Assembly (NCBI GenBank): GCA_021299455.1
Contig: JAJTGQ010000001.1
Span: 1 to 41,131, forward strand
Reading direction: 5' to 3'
Source of the DNA: Flammeovirgaceae bacterium
GTDB lineage: Bacteria; Bacteroidota; Bacteroidia; Cytophagales; Cyclobacteriaceae
DNA: 41,131 bases
This document shows, piece by piece, positions 7,811-16,673 of the stretch. Position 1 is the stretch's first letter, and every line of letters begins with the position of its first letter. Made by a program: the position numbers and the translations under genes. Below the pieces are notes generated by a model, which had not been told where the DNA came from, ran no database searches, and saw only the letters and a list, made by a program, of their open reading frames with translations.

Positions 7811-8770
7811 CTACGTTTGTCTTGCCATTAGTTCTTCGGTAAAATCGACCAAAGTTGAGTTGTCAGAATTTAGTTCCTGCAATCGGTCAAAGCCTTTTTC
7901 AAAGTATTGATTAACTTTTATTTCTGTTAATTCCGATATTCCCAGTGCATCATAGATTCCGGTAATGGCTGCGACTTTCTTCTTTGCATTAAATTTTTTT
8001 GCGCTTAACCACTCTTTTAATTCTTTTTGCTGCTTGCCCTTTGCCTTTTCCAATGCCTTGATCAATAAAAAAGTTTTCTTATTGGAGATGATATCTCCAC
8101 CCACCTGTTTTCCAAATTTTTTCTGATCGGCATACACATCCAGCAAATCATCCTTCAACTGAAACCCAATACCAATGTTCACACCAAATTCACGCAATGC
8201 AATTTGATCTGCCTTTGGAGCGTCAGCCAGGATGGCCCCAAGTTCTAAGCTGAAGCCAAGGAGTACAGCCGTTTTCAGGCGAATCATTTCAATGTATTGC
8301 GCTTCTGTTACTTTTGCCTTTGATTCGAACTCCATATCCCATTGTTGACCCTCGCACACCTCTGCTGCACATTGGTTAAATGCGCGTAGGACCTGATTCA
8401 GTTTAGGCCCTTCAAGTGATAAGAACATATCATACACTCGCACTAACATCACATCTCCCGAAAGGATGGCTGTGTTCACATTCCACTTTTCGTGAACCGT
8501 TGCTTTTCCCCTTCTCAAAGGAGCTTTATCCATGATATCATCATGCATTAACGTAAAATTGTGAAAGGCTTCCACCGCGGCCGCGTAGGATACAATTTTC
8601 TCCGCATCTTTTTTATAAATAGAATAAGACAACATTACTAACATGGGGCGCAATCGCTTGCCGCCCAATTTCATTAAGTAACGTATGGGTTCGTAGAGTG
8701 ATTTTGGTTGTGAGCCGAAGGAGTGACGGCTAATTTCAGATTCGATTAGGTTTTTGTAATGGGCGAGCAT
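7811..8770 (-). CDS. Polyprenyl diphosphate synthase (IspA/GGPP synthase family)
   Basis: 319 residues, a normal length for trans-prenyltransferases. The first Asp-rich motif is in LMHDDIMDKAPLRRG and the second in QLKDDLLDVYAD; both bind the Mg2+-diphosphate. The segments GGKRLRPMLVML and YAAAVEAFHNFTLMHDD are also typical. The enzyme condenses isopentenyl diphosphate with allylic diphosphates to make longer prenyl chains. The residues before the first DD do not let me fix chain length (C15, C20 or longer, for example for menaquinone). It lies 30 bases downstream of rnr on the same strand and is convergent with the lipoprotein gene ending at 7810. Confidence 0.93.
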   Translation of the reverse strand: MLAHYKNLIESEISRHSFGSQPKSLYEPIRYLMKLGGKRLRPMLVMLSYSIYKKDAEKIVSYAAAVEAFHNFTLMHDDIMDKAPLRRGKATVHEKWNVNTAILSGDVMLVRVYDMFLSLEGPKLNQVLRAFNQCAAEVCEGQQWDMEFESKAKVTEAQYIEMIRLKTAVLLGFSLELGAILADAPKADQIALREFGVNIGIGFQLKDDLLDVYADQKKFGKQVGGDIISNKKTFLLIKALEKAKGKQQKELKEWLSAKKFNAKKKVAAITGIYDALGISELTEIKVNQYFEKGFDRLQELNSDNSTLVDFTEELMARQT

Positions 8771-8800
8771 TCAGAAGAAAAAATGGATTATGGGGCAATA

Positions 8801-10996
8801 TTAATCGAAGGTAGGATGGATATCAAATGTTAAATCAATGAGGCGTCTGTCAACGTCTGTTTTTTTTATCCGCACCACAACTTTATCACCAAGGCGATAA
8901 ATTTTCTTTCTCCTCCTTCCAATTGCACGATAGTTCTTTTCGTCAAACTCATAAAAGTCATCTTTCATATCCGACATCCGCACCATGCCCTCACACTTTG
9001 TTTCCACAATCTCCACAAAAATTCCAAACTCCTGAACACCCGTTATGATACCATCGAACGGCTTGTTCTCAGCCATGCTCATAAACTCGACTTGCTTGTA
9101 CTTAATACTGGCGCGCTCCGCATCAGCCGCTCGTTTTTCTCTTTCCGAGGAATGAATGCACTTTTCTTCAAACTCTTTTTTGTTTACAGATTTTCCTCCA
9201 TCGAGATAGTGCTGTAATAGCCGATGCACCATCATGTCAGGATACCTTCTGATCGGAGAAGTAAAATGCGTATAATGATCAAACGCCAACCCGAAATGTT
9301 GTTTCGCCTCTGTTGTATACTTGGCTTTTGCCATGGCACGAACGGCTAATGACTGCAACACATTTTGCTCTGGTTTTCCTTCAATTTCGTCCATCAATTT
9401 GTTTAACGAACGAGACACAGTAGCATCTTCAATCTGTAGCGTGTGTCCAAACTGCTTGGCGAATATGGCAAAGTCTGCTACTTTCTCAGGATTTGGATAA
9501 TCGTGCGTACGGTAAACGAACGTATTTCCTGCCTTGCCGGCAGGCAGGTTCTCTTCACCCTTTTTCATTTTAAAAATGTAGGTAGCTACCGAGCGGTTGG
9601 CGAGTAGCATGAACTCTTCAATCAATTTGTGTGCTTCTTTTCGAACTTTTGGGACTACCATTAAAGGTTTCCCCTGGGCATCGAGTTTAAACTTGACCTC
9701 AGTGGTTTCAAAATTTACTGCACCCTTTTTGAATCTTTCTTTTCTGAGAATTTCGTGCAAACCATTTAGGATTTTCAATTCTTCGGCAAAGGTACCGGTT
9801 CCACTTTCGATCACCTCTTGCGCCTGCTCGTAACTAAAACGATGATCGGAGTGAATAATAGTTCTTCCAAACCATTCCTGATAGATTTTCCCTTTAGCGT
9901 CCATCTCAAAAACAGCTGCGAAAGTAAGCTTGTCTTCATGCGGACGAAGCGAACACAATGCGTTGGACAATCGTTCGGGTAGCATCGGCACTGTTCTATC
10001 TACCAAGTAAACCGATGTGGCACGATCAAACGCATCGTTATCTAAATCATTACCCGGGCGAACATAGTGTGTTACATCAGCAATATGTACGCCTATTTCA
10101 TAATTTCCGTTGGGCAATGTTTTGAATGAAATAGCATCATCAAAATCCTTGGCATCTTCCGGATCGATGGTGAATGTGAGTACTTCTCTAAAATCCTTTC
10201 GTTTTTTTACTTCTTCATTCGTAATGCCTTCTTGTATTTTTTCTGATTCTTTCAGTACGTTTTCAGGAAAACGAAAAGGCAAATCAAACTCTGCCATGAT
10301 GGAATGAATCTCAGCATTGTTTTCGCCTGTTTTGCCTAATATCTCGATCACTTTACCCTCGGCAGCTTTGTCGCCTTCAGCCCATTTTGTCACCTCAAAA
10401 AGAACTTTATCGTTGGTTTTGGCACCATTAAGGTTTTCGGGATACACAAAAAAATCAGCGTAGATTTTCTTGAAGTCGGGTACGATAAAACCAAAACTTT
10501 TTGAAATTTCCATACGACCCACAAAACGCTGCCGGCCGCGTTTGAGAACTTCTGTTACCTTTCCTTCCGGGCTGGCACCATTTTTCTTTCCAAGCAATGC
10601 AACACTAACTGTATCGCCATGTAAAGCAGAGCCGAGGTCCCTCGATTGGACATAAACATCTTTTGATCCCTCCTCACCTGTTGATATGTAAGCAAATCGA
10701 GGATTGACATGATCTACAATGCCCACTATGCTCTTGCTCGATTTGCCTGACTGAACTGCCTTGTAGCTTCCGTTATTTGTTTGCTCAATCTTACCTTCTT
10801 TGCGGAGCGCCTCAAGCAGATTGTATAAATCTTCAATAAATGCTTTTTTCTTAACCTGCAGTTTTTTTGCAATTTGCTCAGCGCTGTAAGTCTTTCCTGA
10901 TGTTTCGCTAAATAAAGAAAGGAGAGAACCATAAAGGCCACTCTTTTCTTTTTTGTTTTTAGTTTCTTTTTTCTCTTTAAATTTCTTTTTACTCAT
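8801..10996 (-). CDS. rnr: Ribonuclease R
   Basis: 731 residues, a processive 3'-5' exoribonuclease. In order: a Lys-rich tail (1-19), a winged-helix region (about 25-80), cold-shock-like OB domains (about 85-230), the RNB catalytic domain beginning with TIDPEDAKDFDDA (276-288, metal-binding Asp residues), and an S1 domain (FDGIITGVQEFGIFVEIV) near the C-terminus. The conserved HFTSPIRRYPDMMVHR is present. Residues 484-490 (LPAGKAG) are encoded by a palindromic repeat, just before TFVYRTHDYPNPEK, and look like an inserted surface loop. The gene is likely cotranscribed with the exonuclease gene upstream (19-base gap) and the prenyl synthase downstream. Confidence 0.95.
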   Translation of the reverse strand: MSKKKFKEKKETKNKKEKSGLYGSLLSLFSETSGKTYSAEQIAKKLQVKKKAFIEDLYNLLEALRKEGKIEQTNNGSYKAVQSGKSSKSIVGIVDHVNPRFAYISTGEEGSKDVYVQSRDLGSALHGDTVSVALLGKKNGASPEGKVTEVLKRGRQRFVGRMEISKSFGFIVPDFKKIYADFFVYPENLNGAKTNDKVLFEVTKWAEGDKAAEGKVIEILGKTGENNAEIHSIMAEFDLPFRFPENVLKESEKIQEGITNEEVKKRKDFREVLTFTIDPEDAKDFDDAISFKTLPNGNYEIGVHIADVTHYVRPGNDLDNDAFDRATSVYLVDRTVPMLPERLSNALCSLRPHEDKLTFAAVFEMDAKGKIYQEWFGRTIIHSDHRFSYEQAQEVIESGTGTFAEELKILNGLHEILRKERFKKGAVNFETTEVKFKLDAQGKPLMVVPKVRKEAHKLIEEFMLLANRSVATYIFKMKKGEENLPAGKAGNTFVYRTHDYPNPEKVADFAIFAKQFGHTLQIEDATVSRSLNKLMDEIEGKPEQNVLQSLAVRAMAKAKYTTEAKQHFGLAFDHYTHFTSPIRRYPDMMVHRLLQHYLDGGKSVNKKEFEEKCIHSSEREKRAADAERASIKYKQVEFMSMAENKPFDGIITGVQEFGIFVEIVETKCEGMVRMSDMKDDFYEFDEKNYRAIGRRRKKIYRLGDKVVVRIKKTDVDRRLIDLTFDIHPTFD
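9528..9548. repeat. Palindromic element inserted in rnr (encodes LPAGKAG)
   Basis: CCTGCC (9528-9533) pairs with GGCAGG (9543-9548) and the centre TGCCGGCA (9535-9542) is a perfect palindrome. One unpaired T at 9534 is the only bulge, giving a 14-pair stem. On the rnr strand it reads in frame as LPAGKAG. Peptides of this kind (LPAGKAG, LPAGRQAG) are, from memory, recurrent in proteins of Bacteroidota and mark a mobile palindromic repeat. Confidence 0.8.
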
Positions 10997-11015
10997 AATT
11001 TCTTTGGTTCAATCA

Positions 11016-11729
11016 TCAGGCTCTACTGATGTTTTTTTCTTCTATTAAATTCATTCCCTTCATTTTTAAGTAGAGCTGTGCAATTGCCACCACGTCTCCC
11101 ACACAATACTCAGCGATTTTTGCCAATGCGTTTTGGCGATAGTACGCCTCGTTTACCATGGAACCGTCCATGCTTCCTTTACTTGAGGGAATATTAAAAA
11201 TTGCGGCTAACAAATCGAGCGAGGTGTAATGTTTGTAGTCTCCAAATTTCCAAAGCTCCATGGTGTCTAAATGGGGTATTTCCCAAGGACGCTTTCCGGC
11301 AAGGTCAAGCAATGGCGGTAATGTAATTCCATTGACAAGCATCCGCCTGCTCATGTATGGGAAGTCGAACTCCTTGCCATTGTGCGCACACAATTTTGTA
11401 GACCCATCCAGCTTTTCAAGCATCGTCTTGAAATCAACCAACAGCTTTTTTTCATCGTCCTCGGCAAAGTATTTTGTACGAAGCCCTAATTCTCCGGCTT
11501 CATTGACAACATATTTGCCAACGGCAATCACAACGATCTTTCCAAACTCGGCATAGATGCCGGCTTTTTCGTGGAAAAGATCTTCATCGGTTTGCAGTTC
11601 CTCACGCTTGAAAAAATTGGCTTTTCGTGCCCATTGAATTTTCAGCCGCTCACTCAGTTTGGAATAATGATCAACGCAACCAACGGTTTCGATGTCCAAA
11701 AACAGCACATCTTTTAAAAGTTGATTCAT
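11016..11729 (-). CDS. 3'-5' exonuclease related to the DNA polymerase B exonuclease domain
   Basis: 237 residues. DEDD-superfamily motifs are visible: ExoI VLFLDIETVGC (Asp12, Glu14), ExoII LCAHNGKEFDFPYMSRRM, and ExoIII EYCVGDVVAIAQLYL, where Tyr and Asp suggest the DEDDy type. The segment DLLAAIFNIPSSKGSMDGSMV, before ExoIII, fits the predicted PolB-like exonuclease family common in Bacteroidota. It probably trims single-stranded DNA 3' ends in repair, but the substrate is not shown. It is cytoplasmic, with no polymerase domain attached. It lies 19 bases upstream of rnr on the same strand and 29 bases downstream of the hypothetical gene. Confidence 0.85.
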   Translation of the reverse strand: MNQLLKDVLFLDIETVGCVDHYSKLSERLKIQWARKANFFKREELQTDEDLFHEKAGIYAEFGKIVVIAVGKYVVNEAGELGLRTKYFAEDDEKKLLVDFKTMLEKLDGSTKLCAHNGKEFDFPYMSRRMLVNGITLPPLLDLAGKRPWEIPHLDTMELWKFGDYKHYTSLDLLAAIFNIPSSKGSMDGSMVNEAYYRQNALAKIAEYCVGDVVAIAQLYLKMKGMNLIEEKNISRA

Positions 11730-11758
11730 AGAAGCTACTCTTTTATAAAGGTATTAAT

Positions 11759-12163
11759 TTAAGAATGTAAAACGCCCTCGAGCTGTAACTCTTTGACTAA
11801 AATTATGTTCGCATCGCAAATAGTATCGGGCACAAAGACAAATTTTTTGTCATAGATCTGCGTGCCCACATAGTAGCTAACCCAGTATTCGTTGTTTAAA
11901 TGAAAGACAGAAGGATCGATGGGTTCAATTACAGCTGTGCTTTGTGCGGGCACCATATCCAGAAAATGACGCAGTGTAGATGTTCGTTGCGTTTCGCCAT
12001 TTTTTTCACCATATCCTTTGCTTGCCACCAATGTGTTTTCGATGGGAAAAGAGTTGTTGTTGATGAGATACACTTTCCATTCGTAGTGATTCAGCAGGTT
12101 TTTTTCCCGGGCAATGGCCAGTGTTACATTTTCCACTCGTGGTATCTCAATATCTTTCTTCAT
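11759..12163 (-). CDS. Conserved hypothetical protein
   Basis: 134 residues, no signal peptide or membrane segment. I do not recognise a named domain. The sequence looks like a compact beta-rich protein: HYEWKVYLINNNSFPIENTL, then PAQSTAVIEPIDPSVFHLNN, EYWVSYYVGTQIYDKKFVFV. Proteins of similar length and pattern seem common in Bacteroidota. It is the first gene of the minus-strand run with the exonuclease and rnr, and is divergent from the lipoprotein gene starting near 12341. That arrangement and the normal codon pattern support a real gene. Confidence 0.7.
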   Translation of the reverse strand: MKKDIEIPRVENVTLAIAREKNLLNHYEWKVYLINNNSFPIENTLVASKGYGEKNGETQRTSTLRHFLDMVPAQSTAVIEPIDPSVFHLNNEYWVSYYVGTQIYDKKFVFVPDTICDANIILVKELQLEGVLHS

Positions 12164-12340
12164 GTTGATGATTTCGAATACAGCAAAGGTAAATTCAATT
12201 TATTTCATAATTGCTTGTCTTTTAGACTCAAAAAAATGGACTCAGATGGTGATGTGGACTTAATTTGCTTAAATTCACTCCGAATAAAAACCATCGAAAT
12301 GAAAACAATTAAACCGTTTGGCTATACTGAAAGCAGAGTT

Positions 12341-13138
12341 ATGAGAATTGGAACAGGATATCGGCTCAAGTTCAAATCTTCCATCAGATTGGCAATTGTA
12401 ATAATAGCCGGGTTATTCTACCTGGCATCTTGCACGCCTAAGCCAAAAACACTGGCCGAATTGAATCCGCCCGCAGAAGGTTTTGATCTGGTTCATTCTG
12501 ATCCGGCTGCTATCCAGTTAGCGGATAGCATTATGCACGCCATGGGGGGTCGTGAGAATTGGGATAATACCCGGTTTATTTCGTGGAATTTTTTTGGGCG
12601 CAGAGACTTGACGTGGGACAAGCAAACGGGGCGCGTGCGAATCGAGTCGCCAGGAGACAGCTCTATCTACTTAGTCAACATCAATACAGGCGAAGGAAGA
12701 GTGAAGTTCCATGGCGTAGAATTGACAGAGGCAGATACATTAAAAAAGCTGCTTGAGAGAGCAAAAGGTATTTGGGTGAACGACTCGTATTGGTTGACAA
12801 TGCCTTTTAAATTGAAAGACACTGGCGTTACACTAAAATACATGGGAGAAGACACCCTAAAAAATGGACGGTACAACATTTTGGAAATGACTTTTGCCAA
12901 CGTAGGCTTTACGCCAGAAAACAAGTATAAATTGTATGTGGGGATTCAAGATAAGATGATCAGGTACTGGGCGTATTACAACGATGCGAAAAAAGATACG
13001 GCTAACTTTGTGCGTCCGTGGGACAACTATCAAAAGTATGGAAATGTACTTCTGTCGGCAGATCGATCTGACAATGGCGGGCCGAAAAATGTAAAAGTTG
13101 TTGATGACTTGCCCGATAAACTATTTACCGATTTTTAA
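12341..13138 (+). CDS. Lipoprotein, possibly LolA-like fold (DUF6503-like)
   Basis: 265 residues from the ATG at 12341; an ATG at 12299 would add 14. The N-terminal part KSSIRLAIVIIAGLFYLASC is a lipoprotein signal with lipobox LASC (Cys31). The mature part begins soon after with DSIMHAMGGRENWDNTRFIS, recalling the H-GG--W pattern of Bacteroidota lipoproteins with a LolA-like beta fold, followed by alternating strands and an NYQKYGNVLL segment. Function is unknown; binding of a lipid or hydrophobic ligand is a guess from fold resemblance only. The frame stays open back to 11900, but that part lies antisense to the gene at 11759-12163 and is not coding. Confidence 0.75.
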   Translation: MRIGTGYRLKFKSSIRLAIVIIAGLFYLASCTPKPKTLAELNPPAEGFDLVHSDPAAIQLADSIMHAMGGRENWDNTRFISWNFFGRRDLTWDKQTGRVRIESPGDSSIYLVNINTGEGRVKFHGVELTEADTLKKLLERAKGIWVNDSYWLTMPFKLKDTGVTLKYMGEDTLKNGRYNILEMTFANVGFTPENKYKLYVGIQDKMIRYWAYYNDAKKDTANFVRPWDNYQKYGNVLLSADRSDNGGPKNVKVVDDLPDKLFTDF

Positions 13139-13209
13139 AAACCGCTGGCTCATTTTAAAACAAGTAAAGAGTTTTTACATTTACCAACAGCTCAGTAAAA
13201 CCAAATGCC

Positions 13210-13728
13210 ATGCTTCTTAACCTTGAAAGTGTACCGCCCTTTTATAAAAATTATGTGAAGCAAATTGACGAAGGTGACATTTTGCAGGCGCTTCGAATTT
13301 CAGGTCATCGTATGCAAGAACTTGTTCACTCTATACCCATCGGCAAGAGTGATTTTGCGTATGCAGATGGCAAGTGGACTGTTCGCGAATTGCTTTGTCA
13401 CATGATTGATGCCGAACGCATTTTTGCCTACCGCGCGCTTAGGTTTGCGCGGAAAGACAAAACCCCACTGGCGGGTTGGGAGGAGAATGACTATGCGCCA
13501 CTTGCCAACGCAGGTAATCGCAGCCTTGAAAAGATTGCTTCAGAGATGAATCATTTGAGAGCTTCCACCATCGATCTATTTGAAAGCTTCACTCCGGAAA
13601 TGTTAACCTACAAGGGCACTGCCAATAAAAACGAAATGTCTGTTGCAGTTCTTGGCTTTGTAATTGCGGGTCATGAAACTCACCACCGAAAAATTTTGAT
13701 CGAGCGTTACCTGGCTGATAAAAAGTGA
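13210..13728 (+). CDS. DinB-superfamily protein
   Basis: 172 residues, a four-helix bundle of the DinB/YfiT type. Typical features are WTVRELLCHMIDAERIFAYR (first His of the metal site), a central loop DKTPLAGWEENDYAP and AGHETHHRKILIERYL near the C-terminus (further His ligands). Members bind a divalent metal and include thiol-dependent transferases, but most are uncharacterised. The stop TGA overlaps the next ATG (TGATG), so it is coupled to the DD-carboxypeptidase gene. Whether it works in the envelope pathway or is only cotranscribed is not known. Confidence 0.87.
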   Translation: MLLNLESVPPFYKNYVKQIDEGDILQALRISGHRMQELVHSIPIGKSDFAYADGKWTVRELLCHMIDAERIFAYRALRFARKDKTPLAGWEENDYAPLANAGNRSLEKIASEMNHLRASTIDLFESFTPEMLTYKGTANKNEMSVAVLGFVIAGHETHHRKILIERYLADKK

Positions 13729-15014
13729 TGTGGAAAGGTTTTTATTTTGCTGGCCTACTTGGTTTCCTAGTATCGTGTGCGCCCACCAGAGGACTGGTAA
13801 AAATTCTAGCGGAAACAGAATCAAAGTTTAAAGACAATACGGGTTTTGCATTATACGATCCCGTCTCTAGAAAGTCGCTGGTTGACTACCATTCTGATCG
13901 GTACTTCACGCCCGCGTCCAACACAAAGATTTTCACATTTTACACTTCTCTAAAACTGTTGGGCGATACGCTGCCCGCGTTGAAGTATGAACAACGCAAC
14001 GATTCGTTATTGATATGGGGGATGGGCGATCCTTCCTTCTTAAACCCCTACGTATTCCAAAATGGAAAGACGTTTGATTTTCTTGAGAGCAGAAAGGAGA
14101 AAATCTTTCTGTCAACCAGCAACTTTAATGCGCAGCGATTAGGCGATGGATGGGCGTGGGATGACTATTTGTACAGCTATTCTCCGGAGAGATCTCCTCT
14201 ACCTTTGTACGGGAATTTATTCACGGTTTCCAAAAAGGCTTCCGGTGAGTTAGAAGCATCACCAACTTATTTTTCTAAACAGTTGGTAACAAGTACCGAT
14301 GTCCATTCTACGGAGGAAATCGTCCGTGCCTTCGATTCGAACCAATTGACCTATTACCCTGGGAAAAAGCCAACCAAGGAATGGGAGATTCCCTATCATG
14401 TTACGGACGAAGTGTTAGCAGCATTATTGAGCGATACCTTGAGACAAAAAGTTTCTGTGATTAGCATGCCGTTGTCTGCCAATGCTACTCTTTTGCGGGG
14501 TACGCCTGCAGATAGTTTATATAAGGTGATGATGGAAGAAAGCGACAATTTTATTGCTGAACAATTGTTGCTGCAGTGTGCAGCCATCGTAAGCGACACG
14601 CTAAGTTCTGAAATTGCCATTCGCTATGCTACTCAAAATCTGCTTGCCGACCTGCCTGACAAACTGCAGTGGGTCGATGGCTCTGGCTTGTCTCGCTTTA
14701 ATTTGTTTACGCCCCGCACAATTGTTAAACTTTGGGAAAAAATTTATAGTGAAGTACCCCGCGAAAGACTGTTCACCTTATTGGCAAAAGGCGGAAAGAG
14801 TGGGACAATAAAAAATTGGTACAAAGCTGAGCCGATCTATATCTACGGAAAAACAGGCACCCTAAGCAACAATCATTGCTTGAGTGGATTTTTGATAACA
14901 AAAAGTGGCAAGACACTAATCTTTAGTATGATGAGTAATAACTTTGTTGCGAGTAGTACTGAGTTAAGAAAACAGATGGAGAAAATATTTAAAATGATTT
15001 ATGAGAAGTATTAG
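13728..15014 (+). CDS. dacB: D-alanyl-D-alanine carboxypeptidase/endopeptidase, PBP4 type, lipoprotein
   Basis: 428 residues. The start is the ATG at 13728, which overlaps the upstream stop; a GTG one codon earlier is also in frame. MWKGFYFAGLLGFLVSC is a lipoprotein signal (Cys17). Peptidase S13 motifs are complete: SNTK (64-67, nucleophile Ser and Lys), SDN (272-274) and KTG (375-377). The region between the first and second motifs is long, as in PBP4. The enzyme trims or cleaves peptidoglycan peptides in the periplasm. It overlaps the next gene by 14 bases and is part of an envelope operon. Confidence 0.9.
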   Translation: MWKGFYFAGLLGFLVSCAPTRGLVKILAETESKFKDNTGFALYDPVSRKSLVDYHSDRYFTPASNTKIFTFYTSLKLLGDTLPALKYEQRNDSLLIWGMGDPSFLNPYVFQNGKTFDFLESRKEKIFLSTSNFNAQRLGDGWAWDDYLYSYSPERSPLPLYGNLFTVSKKASGELEASPTYFSKQLVTSTDVHSTEEIVRAFDSNQLTYYPGKKPTKEWEIPYHVTDEVLAALLSDTLRQKVSVISMPLSANATLLRGTPADSLYKVMMEESDNFIAEQLLLQCAAIVSDTLSSEIAIRYATQNLLADLPDKLQWVDGSGLSRFNLFTPRTIVKLWEKIYSEVPRERLFTLLAKGGKSGTIKNWYKAEPIYIYGKTGTLSNNHCLSGFLITKSGKTLIFSMMSNNFVASSTELRKQMEKIFKMIYEKY

Positions 15015-16347
15015 AATGTGTATTGGCTTCAGGCTTCAAGCCACAAGCTGCAAGCAGTTTGGCGTAAATTTAAAGTCCAGAATCTCCTTTGCAAAACATC
15101 ATGTAGCCGACATCCGGCTAACAGCTTACGGCTTGTTGCTTACAGCCTTACTTCTTTCAACATCTTCTTTCTCTCAAACCCGTGATAGCCTCGATATAAA
15201 AATTGGGCAAATGATACTGATGGGTATTCCCTACGCAAAAGTCGATACGATCATACTGGACGAAGTAAGAAAAGGGAATGTTGGTTCCATCATTCTCTTC
15301 GAAAAAAACATTCCAAAAAAGGCCAGTGTATTTGCTGATTTGAAAAAAATCATATGGACCTACCAGGAAGCTGCACCGAGTCCAATTTTTGTTTCAATCG
15401 ATCAGGAAGGAGGAAAGGTAAATCGCTTGAAAGAAAAGTACGGATTCACAAGATCCATCACGGCTCGCGCTACTGGTAAATCAAAGTCATTAGATTCAGC
15501 TCGTTTCTATGCTCAAGCTACTGCAGCAACACTTGCCGGACTAGGTTTCAACGTAAATTTTGCTCCATGTGTGGACGTGGCAGTCGAACCTACCAATCCT
15601 GTTATTGTGAAGTCAGAGCGGTCGTATTCGCCCAATGAAGATACCGTTGCGATCATGGCAGGAGAATTTGTAAAGCAACATCGTAAGTATGGTATCGTCA
15701 CCGTGCTGAAACATTTTCCCGGGCATGGAAGTTCAACAACCGACTCTCATTTTGGAATAGCAGATGTTACTAAATCGTGGACACCAAGAGAATTGAAGCC
15801 GTACAAAGCCTTATTGGATTCTGGTTTGGTAGATGGTGTTATGAGCTGCCATATTGTAAATAGGGAGTTAGACAACGCTGGATTACCGGGTACGCTGTCA
15901 GCTGAAATGTTGAACGGAATGTTGCGGAAGAATCTGGGTTATGACGGTGTGGTTTTTTCAGACGATATGCAGATGGAGGCCATCACGAAGCAATATGGCT
16001 TAGATGAATCGATAAAAATGGCCATTCTGGCCGGTGTAGACATTTTGTGTTTTGCCAACAATGTACCGGGCAGTCAAAAGGTGAGCCCGCAACGTATTTT
16101 CTCAGTGATCCGTGACGCTGTTACGAATGGTCAGATTTCGGCACAACGAATTGATGAGTCTTATCAACGAATCAAGAAATTGAAAAGAAAAATGGACTTA
16201 ACTTCTACCGACTACGAAGCGCAATTCAAGAAGGCACAGCTGAAGCAACGCCTAACGGCCATGCAGTTGAAAGCGGCACAGGAAGAAATTAAACTATTGA
16301 AAGAATCGGGTGGAAAGAAGAAGAAAAAGAAAAGGTCGAAAGAATAG
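15001..16347 (+). CDS. Family 3 glycoside hydrolase, beta-N-acetylhexosaminidase (NagZ-like) with coiled C-terminal tail
   Basis: 448 residues if it starts at 15001; an ATG at 15016 is also possible. The GH3 domain spans about residues 60-395: VSIDQEGGKVNRL, the NagZ motif KHFPGHGSSTTDSH (237-250, with the His/Asp acid-base pair) and GVVFSDDMQM (nucleophile Asp321 or 322). NagZ enzymes remove N-acetylglucosamine from peptidoglycan fragments. The segment TAYGLLLTALLLSTSSFSQ (42-60) looks like a signal peptide, so the enzyme is probably exported, unlike cytoplasmic enterobacterial NagZ. Residues about 400-448 form an unusual coiled tail ending in KKKKKKRSKE. The first 55 residues overlap repeat-like DNA. 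It is 20 bases upstream of the first coiled-coil gene. Confidence 0.87.
   Translation: MRSIRMCIGFRLQATSCKQFGVNLKSRISFAKHHVADIRLTAYGLLLTALLLSTSSFSQTRDSLDIKIGQMILMGIPYAKVDTIILDEVRKGNVGSIILFEKNIPKKASVFADLKKIIWTYQEAAPSPIFVSIDQEGGKVNRLKEKYGFTRSITARATGKSKSLDSARFYAQATAATLAGLGFNVNFAPCVDVAVEPTNPVIVKSERSYSPNEDTVAIMAGEFVKQHRKYGIVTVLKHFPGHGSSTTDSHFGIADVTKSWTPRELKPYKALLDSGLVDGVMSCHIVNRELDNAGLPGTLSAEMLNGMLRKNLGYDGVVFSDDMQMEAITKQYGLDESIKMAILAGVDILCFANNVPGSQKVSPQRIFSVIRDAVTNGQISAQRIDESYQRIKKLKRKMDLTSTDYEAQFKKAQLKQRLTAMQLKAAQEEIKLLKESGGKKKKKKRSKE
15025..15147. repeat. Degenerate simple-repeat blocks in the 5' part of the NagZ-like gene
   Basis: Block one (15025-15057) is built of GGCTTCAGGCTTCAAGCC and CAAGCTGCAAGC units and contains the perfect palindrome GGCTTCAAGCC (15032-15042). 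Block two (15116-15147) is built of GCTTACGGCTTGTTGCTTAC-like units. In frame they give RLQATSCKQ and RLTAYGLLLTA, matching peptides that, from memory, are typical of low-complexity intergenic repeats in Bacteroidota. Confidence 0.5.
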
Positions 16348-16367
16348 TTAACTAAAACACCTTTTGT

Positions 16368-16667
16368 ATGGGCGGACAAGTTCAAGAATTAAAGAAGCAA
16401 CGAAAGCTACTCGTGTTTGCTTGTAGCGTATTAGCACTAATGGTATTTGTTGCCGGCATCTACGCGTTTGTTCAGCGTGGCATTGCTGTGGAAATGGAGA
16501 GACAGGCGATTGAAGCAAAAGTACAAGCCTTAGAATGTGAGAAGCAAGCGATCAAACAAAAGGAATTAGCCAAAAAAGCAATGGACGAAGCGCAGAGAGC
16601 AACACAGCACGAAAGAGAAGAATTCTTGCGTAAGTCATCTGGTTCACCTGAAAAAAACAAAAAATAG
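16368..16667 (+). CDS. Small membrane-anchored coiled-coil protein, copy 1
   Basis: 99 residues of unknown family. A short basic N-terminus (KKQRK, 9-13) precedes one membrane segment (about 14-35), followed by a long charged helix with heptad-like spacing (about 40-90) and a Ser/Lys tail. The basic N-terminus predicts N-in, so the helix should lie in the periplasm. Cys57, in ALECEKQA, is at the position of a Cys in the two following genes, which share the same layout. It starts 20 bases after the NagZ-like gene and ends 6 bases before copy 2, which fits one operon. No enzymatic motif is visible; a structural or scaffold role is inferred. Confidence 0.8.
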   Translation: MGGQVQELKKQRKLLVFACSVLALMVFVAGIYAFVQRGIAVEMERQAIEAKVQALECEKQAIKQKELAKKAMDEAQRATQHEREEFLRKSSGSPEKNKK

Positions 16668-16673
16668 TTTACT

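Noticed and set aside
11900-12340. Long N-terminal extension of the lipoprotein frame ending at 13138
   Set aside because: It lies antisense to the hypothetical gene at 11759-12163 and has no family features; a lipoprotein signal starts cleanly at 12341 (or 12299).
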